A DNA stretch of 64,000 nucleotides from Struthio camelus (lineage: Eukaryota; Chordata; Aves; Struthioniformes; Struthionidae), in the NCBI RefSeq assembly GCF_040807025.1, contig NC_090954.1, positions 22,324,501 to 22,388,500 of the forward strand. The letters run 5' to 3'. This document shows, piece by piece, positions 21,075 through 31,114 of this stretch. The notes under the pieces were generated by a model that searched no databases, was not told where the DNA came from, and worked only from the letters and a program-made list of their open reading frames with translations. Numbering within the stretch: position 1 is the first letter of the stretch; every line of letters begins with the position of its first letter. A program made the position numbers and the translations under genes.

Positions 21075-21561
21075 TCCTGTGGCAAAGCACGGGAACTACG
21101 CTGCTCTTCCAACCTGTCCGAGAGAACCATTGCCCCGGGGACGAGAGTTACAAGCCCCTCCCCGGGACTGTAAGCAAAGCGCATGAACATACAGATTACC
21201 GTACAGTTAGCTGTTTATCCCAAATGCCCCCACCACGCCTGCTAACTCCACTACGTCTTTTACCGCTCTGGACCGCAGAGAGATGACTCGGGATGTGCTG
21301 CTCTGTGCAAACGTGGCTGCCTGAGGCAGTCCCTCGCATTTCCACCCGAAACACTTGGCAAGGGCTCTTCCCCTGGTGGGACTAATCAGGCTTTCCCTCG
21401 GTCCCAGGAAGGCTTACTCGTAGACGCGCCTCCCATGGCGTCATGGTATTCCAAGAAGTATCCGGCGGGGAGCGGTGGGGGAGGGAGGAGAAAGGAAGGG
21501 GTGATGGGGCGAGGGGACGAGGAGGTGCGGGGAACTAAACATACGGAGGGGCTGTTCTCAC

Positions 21562-21945
21562 CTGATTAAGTTCCCCTTCACAAGCCGGCTGGGAGTGGGA
21601 CAGGAGTTCCTCGTCCCTGTGCTTGCCCGCCTCAGCGCAGCTCTGCGGAAGAGGCGGCCTCGGGAGGACGGCTCGCAGGAACGCGCTGCAACGCGCTCTT
21701 CCCCGAGCCGGTGCTCAAGCACACTTCATAGCCGTAAGCCGCCGACAGAGTGCCCGCGCCGGCCACGTCCGCAAAACTACTGCAGACATCGCCAGCGGCG
21801 TAACCGTGCGCAGAGGCAGGTGAACGCCTTCCTCGTAGTCGACCCTTGCAGAGCTTCGCCCCCGAAAAGGCGACGGCGGCGAAGAGGAAGAGAGAGGAGA
21901 CGGAGCACAAGGAAGCGACGAGGTAGGGGGCTAGCAGGTTCTCCT

Positions 21946-21977
<32 letters not shown>

Positions 21978-22651
21978 TCCGGTTTGCCCGCAGGAGCGTG
22001 GGAAAGCTGCAGGAAGGCGTCGGAAAAGCCCTCCAGCAGGGCGAGGCTGAGGGTGACGGTGGAGGAGCGCGGCGGCTGGCCGCTGTCCCTCACGAGCACG
22101 ACGAGTCCCTGCCTGGCCGCGTCCCGCTCCGCCACGGCCCGCGCCGTGCGCACCTCGCCGCTGTGCAGCCCCACGCGGAAGAGCCCCGGCTCCGTCGCCT
22201 TGGCCAGCTCGTACGACAGCCACGCGTTCTGCCCCGAGTCCGCTGTCGGCGCTTTCCTCCAGCGCCGGCGCCTCCTCGTTCACGTCCGACACCGCCAGCG
22301 CCAGCGCGGTGCGGCTGCAGAGCGCCGGGCTGCCCCCGTCGCGGGCCATCACCGTCACGCTGTGCTCGGACGCCCGCTCCCGGTCCAGCGCGCTCGCCGT
22401 CACCACCTTGTCGGAGCTGCCCGGCGACGCCACCATCGCGAACGGCGCCTCGCCCTCCAGCTCGCACCACACCTTCCCGTTCTCGCCGGAGTCCGCGTCG
22501 TGCACCTTCACGAGCGCGACGACCGTGCCGGGCGGGGAGTCGCAGAGCGCAGCCGCTCCGGCGCCGCCCGGCAGCCCAGCGGCAGCAGCCGAGCGCACAG
22601 CAGCACGGCCCTGGCTCCTGCCGAGCCGCTTTGTCCGTGCCGGCTTTCCAC
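21562..22651 (-). pseudogene. Gamma-type protocadherin pseudogene C2
   Basis: Same structure as C1: signal-peptide remnant, out-of-frame join to EC4, out-of-frame join to EC6 with membrane helix and tail, the same four extra bases in the tail (about 21683-21686), and a kept splice donor at 21562/21561. Both joins are at the same bases, so this copy descends from one already-broken gene. It differs from C1 by a few substitutions, for example LTL versus STV context in EC6 remaining intact but RQG replacing RQR (AARQGLVVLV). Confidence 0.86.
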
Positions 22652-25600
22652 TCTCCCCAGCCCGCGCTGCGCTCCGTCCTCCTGCCCCTTCCCTTCCTTC
22701 CCTGCCCGTCCGGCACACGCCGGCACCCGCCGGCACCCCAGCTCGCGGCAGCGACCCCAGCGCGGCCGCTTCGGCCGCTGCTGCTCTCCGCCAATCTCCC
22801 CCGTGCTCTGCTTTCTCTCCGCAGAGAGCCGCGGACCCCGCCTGCGCTGGCTGCTCGCAGACTCTCCTCTAGCACGGTGAGAACCGCGGGGCAGACGAGA
22901 AGCGTCTTCCCGACCGCTCGCCGCCTCTCCCGGAGGCTCCGGCGGCTGCGGCTGCGGCTGCGGCAGCGGCTGCGGCGCTGCTCCGCCTCGGGCAAGAGCG
23001 GCACCCGCAGTGCCCGTGCCGCAGCAGGTCTGCGCTTGGATTTCTCCTAAGGCACACCAGATGCTGTAAAGCCTCGTGATTAGCTGCAAGGAAAAGGGAG
23101 AAGTAGCCGCAGTTCTTGCAGGAAAGACATCTTGCTCTTTCCTATTTGAGGAGTCAGTTGCTAGCCTTTCGGGCATGGCCTACGTCACACTGTTACAGGG
23201 ACATGCCAGTGGAATCACGAGGAATTTGGGAGCATTCCACCCAAGCAGCGCTGAGCCACTGCACGCCAGCTGATGCCTGCGCTCGCAGCAGCCCAGAGGC
23301 AGCCCCAAAACGCGTGACTTAAGCACGGTGACGTGCAAAGGACTCCAAGGTCTCTTCCACCAAGGGATTTAACCGCTTCACCGAGCTCTGCACTTTTCCT
23401 TTCATCCGTATGTCTGCACACACACATACACACACACACACACACACAGCCCCTCTGTATATACAGAAACCAGCAGTACTTAATTAAACCGAAGTAGGAC
23501 TAGAACGATAAGAAAACCAACAGACTCGTACAGACAAAGATTTCGTAACTCGAGAGGACCTCGAAGCAATATTACGCTCTGAGAGTGGTGGTTTTTTGGG
23601 TTGTTTTCTGTCTCTCTCCGGTCTGATTCCCCGACTCGGGACAAACACTAAGAGAGACATTAGTGCGATGGAGCGATGAAGAAGATTCCTCGTGCACAGG
23701 ATGGAACTTATGCTCCGTCTGGAAAGGAGACTCGTCAAAGCCGTTTTGCGCTTCTATTTCAGGTAAGCCACATCATTGTTGGTAAAGCCCCGTGCTTGCT
23801 TAGTTGCAAGGAAAAGAGAGAAGCGGTAGGAAATCTCGCAAGACCAAACTACTCCTCTTTCTCATCTGCAGGGTCAGTTCTGTCACCTGACGGCAGGCCT
23901 GCGAATGCTTTCCACCTTTGCTCAGTTTCCCCTCTTTGCTCGCGCATGTGTCAGGGGCTTGTTCTGCAGTTTGTTTACCCAGGCAAAAGAGCAAATAACA
24001 GTTGATGGAGAATTCTGCCTCCTGAAGGTAACACGCAGGAGTGCCTGCTAACCTTACTGAACTGCTTACTCAACTTGCCCCTTGTCTGTATCTCTGCCTG
24101 GCTGGCAGAGGAAAGGGAAGTACCAAACAGAGTGGGTTCCTCGCCCACAGGCACGCCCTGGCGCTGACTCCTGCTCTGTCCACAAAGCCCTTGGGGTGGG
24201 CTTGGCTGAAATCTCTGCAGCTCGAGGTCTACCCTAACAACGCTCTCACACTGTTCTGCTTGAGCACACGGCCTGTGTGCCTGTGGGAGCTTCCAAGCAA
24301 AAGTCCTGTTATCTAGCCAGCCCATCTAGCCAGTCCTGCCTGCACCTGTGGCCTTCCTCCTGCCCTTTGGGAAGGCCTGGTTCCAGCCCGGCGCTGGAAT
24401 GCAGGATGGCACACCAAGAGGCGGGCCGAGTGTCCTCTAGTCCTCTAAGGTAAGGACAGCCCAGAAGTAGCTGCTCTTTGCCAGAAGCACTCTGCACCGC
24501 AGCGTCCGTCCTCTCTTAGCCCATAGCCAGCTGGAGAGAGGGCTGTCAGAGGTGCCAGGGGGCTTGCAGCTGCTCCCAGTGAGGCAAGTATTTCACTGAT
24601 GTCATGCACAGCTGCTCTGCCACAACCCTGCCTCAGAAATTCACTCCCCGGGCACCTGGGAGTCAGTGAGGCCCCGAGTTGCGTGCTAGGCCCTTAATTC
24701 TCACTGTGGTCTCTCGGCAAGGCGGGAGGCTCATTTTCAGAGTGCGGGCCTCTGAACCTCGGAGTTACGAGACATTAGGAGAGATTCTGGTGTAGCTTCT
24801 CTGCTTCTTCTTCCTCTGCCGTGAAACCCCGTCTTCAGGTGCCTCTGAGCTTGTCTAGGGAGTCAAGTGTTTGCGGCAAAACAACCCTGACAGGTTCAGA
24901 AGCAAAAGCCCACTCCATAAACCTCACCTAGGAAGCCTTCTCGCAAAGAAAGCTTGAAGCTCAGGGCTAGCCAAAACTTTCCTACAACAACAACAACAAC
25001 AACAACAGCCACGAAGCAATAAAGGAGTTGAAACAGACAGAAATGATGGAGGCCACAGGTTACGACTCTAGACTATGCCACTTGCAGTAGGCACATAATG
25101 AAGGTATTGAATAAGTAATAAATATTAAAGGAGGCGCCTCGCAAAGCTCCCAGCACAGACCATAGCCACAGTTCCCAATGTGATTCGGACAGTAACAAAC
25201 AAGAGTGCATAGCATGACAACTGTGCGCCAAACATGCCAACTTAGACAAACGGGCCTTTGACACTGCAGCAAACTCTTTCACCGGCCCTGCGCCTACACA
25301 AACGGAGTTCTTCCATTTGCCTAAAACGCATCTGCCAACAAGAAATGAAAGCGCTGAAGCAGCAACAGGGCCGTTTTGGAGCCCGGACTAACCAAAGTAA
25401 CCGGACTGACCAGACGTACTACCCTGTTACTACCCAGAATATCCCCAAACCCCAAAGACATACGTTCATCTCCATTTTTAATCGGGCAGCATTAAAACGC
25501 TCAAAATGAACGAAGCGCATCTCATGTGTTCCCCCCCCCTCCCCTCCCCAATAGCCCCTCACACGAGCCCCAGCCCCCCCCCCCCGAGTCTCATCTCAAA

Positions 25601-26538
25601 CCTTTCACAGCTGCCGTGGTTGCCTTTGGTTGCCTCATACTTTGTAAATAAATGTCACTCGAGCACCAGCTGGGCATGCATCAGGATCACAGCACCGACC
25701 TGTGCAGACATTCCTCTGCCCAACTTGCTAGTAGGAAGAAGCGTGAAGGTTCTAAAGCAGGTAAACGATGGTAAAGCTAAGGTAAAAAGCTGGGTCATCC
25801 ACGTCTCTGCTTAAAGACAGCCTCATCCTTCTAAAGCACAGGCCCTTAAGAAGCCGGAAGAGCTACTACTAACGGAAGTTTCCATCTCTTCCCCAAAACC
25901 AACATTCACAGGAACAGCTGAATTATACCTTCACCTAATTAGCCCCTACTTACAGCTACAGGAACAAATAACGTTGACTGAGACAACCGGGCACTCAAGG
26001 CAACACGCAAGATACTATACTAACATTACCGAACGGATACCGCGTGATAGCACAACTGTTTGCTTGATGTAGTAAGCAAGAGAGAAGGGCAATGCAGCAA
26101 GCCACACACCCTGCGTCCTTCAGCAGATGCTCTCGTCTCTAAACCTTCACAGCGTGTTCGATCCTCCTTTACGGACGCGTGCCATTTCCCAGACACGCGG
26201 CCCTTCTCCTAGCCTAAGCTTGGCACCTCTTCCCCCAGCAAAAAATAGTCGTGAACGCAGAGGCACGCTCACGTTCCCACATTCCACAACCACTCGCAAA
26301 ACACCGCAGAACAAACCAACCAACCCGAAACAAACCAGAAACAAAATGCGCATGTGCTTCCCCTCGGCAAGACGCACTGAACAGCAACGTGCCGGTACCC
26401 TGAGCTACGCCTCCACTTGCAAAGCCACCGCCCGCCCTCCTCCCTGTACAGGCAGGAAAGGCCGGGGCTAGAGAAGCCTAGAGCAGGCAGGCAGTGAAGC
26501 TTTTCGTAGAGAGCGAAAGTCTCGTCAGAGGCACTCAC
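22652..26538. other. Intergenic: 5' flank of C2 to the intron side of A3
   Basis: Same content as 9206-13107: GGCTGC repeat (shorter here, and interrupted by GCAGCG, about 22941-22976), paired diverged repeats at about 23031-23905, CAA run at 24985-25007, C-runs near 25530-25585, read-through intron from about 26269. No supported gene. Confidence 0.55.
23417..23448 (+). repeat. (CA)n microsatellite, unit 2
   Basis: CA run with one T interruption, two bases longer than in unit 1. Confidence 0.95.
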
Positions 26539-27294
26539 CGGGAGGGCGTCTCCGCTGTCGCTGCCGCTGTCGCTGCCGCTGTCGCTGCCGCTGTCGCTGC
26601 CGCTGCCGGCGCCGGCGCCGGCGGGCTCTTCGGGCAGCAGCGGCGCGCGTTTGTCGGGCGGCGGCGGGGCCGGCAGGGTGTTGGAGCCGCTGGCGCCCGG
26701 GCAGCGGCGCTGGCTCTTGCGCGAGTCGGCGGTGAGCGAGAGCTCGTGCGAGTAGGAGTGGAGGAAGGCGCGGACGCCGTCGATGCCCACGAAGGGCGAG
26801 GCCGGGGCGGCGCGCGAGGCCCCGCTGCCCGCGGCCAGCAGCCGCGAGCGGCGCCAGCGGCGCAGGCGCAGCGCCAGCAGCGCCAGCAGGAAGGCGAGGA
26901 AGAGGCACGCCACGGCCGCCACGGCCAGCACCAGCCAGCGCGTCAGGCTGCCGGCCGGCTCGCCCGGCGCCGCCGCGCCGCTCAGCTCCGACAGCAGCTC
27001 CGCCACGCTCTCGGCCAGCACCACGTGCAGCGTGGCCGTGGCCGACAGCGCCGGCTGCCCGTGGTCCTTCACCACCACCACCAGCCGCTGCCGCGGCGCG
27101 TCGCGCGCCACCGGCAGCCGCGCCGTGCGCACCTCGCCGCTGTGCAGCCCCACGCGGAACAGCCCCGGCTCCGTCGCCTTGGCCAGCTCGTACGACAGCC
27201 ACGCGTTCTGCCCCGAGTCCGCGTCCACCGCCACCACCTTGGCCACCAGCGTCCCGGGCTCCGCCGACCGCGGCGCCAGCTCCACGCCCGACCA

Positions 27295-27331
<37 letters not shown>

Positions 27332-29058
27332 GCCGCCGCCGCCGCCGGGTACAGCACCTGCGGCGCGTTGTCGTTCTCGTCCACGATGAAGAGCCGCACC
27401 GACACGTTGCTGCTCAGCGCCGGCGCGCCCCCGTCCTCCGCCCGCACCCACAGCCCCACCTCGCGCACCTCCTCGTAGTCGAAGGAGCGCAGCGCGTACA
27501 GCGCGCCCGTCTCCGCGTGCACCGACACGTAGGACGAGAGCGGCGCGCCCCGCACCTGCCCCTCGCACAGCCGGTACCGCACGCGCCCGTTCTGCCCCCA
27601 GTCCGCGTCCGCCGCCCGCACCCTCAGCACCAGCGCGCCCTTGCCGTTGTTCTCGGGCAGCCAGGCGCTGTAGCGCGCCTCGCCGAACACCGGCGCGTTG
27701 TCGTTCACGTCCAGCACCCGCAGCGGCAGCACCGCGCTGCTCCACAGCGCCGGCGACCCGCCGTCCGTCGCCCGCACCGTCACGTTGTACTCCGACACCT
27801 CCTCCCGGTCCAGCTCCCCGTCGGTTACCAGGCTATAGTAATTGTCAAAAGTCCTCTCCAGGCGGAACGGCAGGCTTTCGGCGATGCTGCACCTCACCTC
27901 CCCGTTCGCCCCCGAGTCCCGGTCCTGCACGTTGACAATAGCAACGACTGTCCCCAGCGGCGAATCTTCCGCGACCGGGCTGAACACCGACGTAATGACA
28001 ATCTCTGGGACGTGGTTGTTCACGTCAGCGACGGTGATGAGAACCTTGCTGTGGGACGAGAGTCCACCTCCGTCTCGGGCTTGCACGTCCAGCTCATAAA
28101 AGGCCCTTCTCTCGAAATCCAGCCTTTCTGTGACGGTAATTTCCCCACTCTCCGGGTCCAGTTGAAAAATCCTGTCCACTTTCTCCGGGACTTTATGGAA
28201 CGAGTACCTGACTTGGGCGTTTGGCCCCTCGTCCCTGTCAGTCGCTGTCACCCGCAGCACCCGACTTCCCACGGCCACATCTTCTCTCACGGTCACCTCA
28301 TACACGGACTGAGTAAAGGCCGGCGCGTTGTCGTTTCCATCTAACACGACGACGCGGATTGCTGTCGAGCCCGATTTCACCGGACTCCCGCCGTCACTTG
28401 CTGTCAGGAGCAAGTTATGAACTGCCTGCTCTTCCCGATCCAAAGGGTTCGCTAGTATCAGTACCGGATATTTCACACCATCAGCTCCGGTCCTTACCTC
28501 CAGGGTGAAATAGCTGCTCTGGCTACACTCGTAATTTTGCAGTGAGTTCACCCCGATGTCGGGGTCTTCAGCTTTCTCTAAAGGGAAACGCGTGCCTGGC
28601 GCTGTATGCTCTATGATTTCTAAGACGCTGTTTCTTGCCGGGAAAACGGGCGAGTTATCGTTAATGTCCTGGATTTCTACCTCCCCTCTGTAGAGCTTCA
28701 CTGGACTCTTCACAAGAATCTCCACATTCAGGACACATTTAGCAACGCCAGAGCAGATGTCCTCTCTGTCTACACGCTCGTTGACAGCTAAATGGCCGTT
28801 TTCCAAGTTCAAAGCGAAATACTGCCGCCTACCTTTGTCGACGATGCGGGCGCCGCGGGCGCGCAGCGCCGCCGGCTCCAGCCCCAGGTCCTTGGCCACG
28901 TCGCCCACGAAAGAGCCCTTCTGCATCTCCTCGGGCACCGAGTAGCGGAGCTGCCCCCACGCCAGCTCCCACGCCGCCACCAAGGCGCACCACAGCAGCG
29001 CTCGCCCTCGCCCTCGCCCTCGCTCTCGCCGGCCCCAGCGCCTCTCTCCAGCCGACAT
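26539..29058 (-). CDS. PCDHGA: Protocadherin gamma-A-like variable exon, copy A3 (type II ectodomain)
   Basis: Complete exon of 840 codons, ATG 29058 to phase-0 donor CCG/GTGAGT at 26539/26538. Residues 1-83 and from about 414 to the end match A2 almost exactly, including ARIVDKG, EC5, EC6, membrane helix and gamma-A tail. Residues 84 to about 413 are a different ectodomain: NLENGHLAVNERVD in EC1, DINDNSPVF at EC1/EC2, DGNDNAPAF at EC2/EC3, and a changed DVNNHVPE at EC3/EC4 where DVNDNAPE is usual. The block is open and keeps DRDE, LDRE and other cadherin motifs, so it should fold. The EC5/EC6 linker has one more AG pair and the tail two more GSDS-type units than A2. It is probably a receptor with its own recognition specificity on the common frame. 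Confidence 0.92.
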
Positions 29059-29324
29059 CTCAAAGCTCGTGAAGACTGGCCCGCCGGCCCGGTGCCCGAC
29101 GAAAGACGGGCCCGCGGGCCACCGCTCTCGCCGTACTCCTCCTGGCTGAACCTTCTCTCCCAGCAGCAGAACCGGCCGCCTTCCCCGCCGGCCTCTTTCC
29201 TGCGCTGTCCTTGCAGTGCGGCGGCGGCTCCTCTCGCTCAGGCTCGCTTCTGTTCTCGCGGTCCCTGGCTGCCGACCGGCTCATCGTGAGCAAACAGCGA
29301 CACTTGCAGCCTCCGACAATCACT

Positions 29325-29342
29325 GCAGCGCTCCAGCGCTGC
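29325..29342. promoter_or_regulatory. Candidate CSE-like promoter element of A3
   Basis: Same CGCT inverted repeat, 267 bases upstream of the A3 ATG, although the A3 ectodomain differs from that of A2. Confidence 0.45.
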
Positions 29343-30413
29343 CACGGGGAAACCCTGCCCACCTTTCCGCGCCCCCTGATCTGCACACGCCAGTCGCGGC
29401 TGTCAGTATGCCCAATAGCATTGCGTAGGGACACAAGACCACAGCTTCGCGATTCAGGGGTGTGTGCGCCCCATCGTATGCCGCAGGCTAATATTAGATT
29501 CCCGCCAACTGCTAGGAACCTTCCAAGACTCGAGCAACGGTGGAGAAAGGGCATGGTAGGCTGTGATGTGAAAGGTTTGTAGGAGCAACAGGAACGTGGG
29601 CAAGACGAGCTGGAATAACGGTGCAGTGTGGCCGCTTCGGGGCCGGGGCCGGGGCGGGGGAGAGGGGGGCGGGAAACACAAGCCTTGCTTTCTGCAGCCG
29701 TCGTCTATGCTGCAGTACGCGGTGCCCTGTTGCAACGGGCGAATCACGTTACGAAAGGCCAGAAGAAAACCCTTTCCAGAAGGGTGGAGGCAGAAAACAG
29801 ATGGGGTGTGGCGACGCACCTCGGCTTATGGAGCTGAGCCTTGGCCTTTTGCTGCCATTCTCACTCATTCCTCCGGACAGTTCTGCCTGCCACGTCGCTT
29901 ACGTTAGGGCACACGAACACAGCAAAAGGCTGCCGGACTTCAGCAGGTGGCAGCCGCAGTAAAACCTGTACGCCTTTAACGTCGGACACCTTTCTAAATA
30001 GCACACGTATGCACCGCTGCACGTAACGTCCTACAGCGGCCATCCTAGTCCCAGCTCTCCTCGGAGCCCGCAGCCTCACACGGCTCCGTCGCTCCAGCAC
30101 GTCGCGAAGCAAAAGCGGGGCTCTGCAGCCGCACCTCACTGGCTTCCAGGCGCCTTGGCATGCCCAGAGCCCCTGCTGCTGTAGCGGCCAACAGCCCACC
30201 ACCGTGACTGAACTGAGGCGTTTCGCAGACACTCTCCCCAGGCGTCAAGAAAAATGCTCGGCGCCACCTCGCCCGCTCCCCCGCCCCCGAAAGAACCCTC
30301 ACACCTGTGAAAGCCTTGCGGTCCTCTACAGAGGCCGGAACGAAGGAAATATGTGCCCAAAGCTGCTTCCGCAACCCACCTTTAGTTCATCGCAGGAATG
30401 GCATTCGGGTGCT

Positions 30414-30428
30414 TTTATTATTTTTATT
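30414..30428 (-). promoter_or_regulatory. Candidate polyadenylation signals of B3
   Basis: Minus-strand AATAAA at 30414-30419 and 30423-30428. Confidence 0.45.
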
Positions 30429-31114
30429 ACTCGGTTTGGAAAAGAAAGGTTTACAGTCCCCCCACTCGGTAACTGCGATTCCATGCAATGCCACGGTTTC
30501 AGGATATGTGCTGCCCGACAGCCTTCATTCCAATAATGCCTTCATAGATCGGCAGGGACTACAACTCTTAGTTCAAAGCATGGGTGGAACACTGTTAAGA
30601 GACAGTCAGCATACCGAAAGGGAATTCGGGGGCAGCGGGGCAGGGGCGGAAGCGAATGCAAACGCTCTAACGGGGACTACGGCAGTTCGAAGCGACTCGC
30701 GCAATTTCTTTGCACCCATCCGCTTAGATTTAATACGGCTGCACGATTTTAGTTTCTTTCCTTACAACGACTGGGGCAAGGACGTAACAGGACGTTCTTC
30801 AACTAACTCGGCTACACAAGAACGGAAATACGGTATCAACTGATCGACGAAGTCCAATCAATTTGTTTTCTTTTTTTTGTTGTGGTTCTTTTTTTCTTTT
30901 CTTTTCTTTTTTTAAGGTGGTGGCAGCCAACCGCGGTAGTGGCTCAGCATCCGAGGGAAATTGGTGAGGCTACCTGCGACGGCAAGTTTCCTCTGGGGGA
31001 ATCATTGCCGCGTCTCTTACCCCGGATCCCTCCCTACCCAGGGGCAACCAAGTGAGGGTATCCCACGCCGCTTTAGGAGGGAAGCGTCAAGCCATTGATT
31101 ATGCTCACTTAGCG

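Larger units (their letters stand above)
20107..21561. other. Intergenic: B2 promoter, GCC repeats, purine tract, 3' flank of C2
   Basis: GCC/CGCT-rich repeat at about 20275-20370, arranged differently from unit 1. The 74-base segment before GTCCCGAG is kept as in unit 1, with one mismatch in its second direct repeat (GGCCGCTGCC). No gene supported. Confidence 0.6.
29059..31114. other. Intergenic: A3 promoter side and 3' flank of B3
   Basis: Same layout as the other units; T-rich run at about 30863-30914 is slightly longer than in units 1 and 2. No gene supported. Confidence 0.6.
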
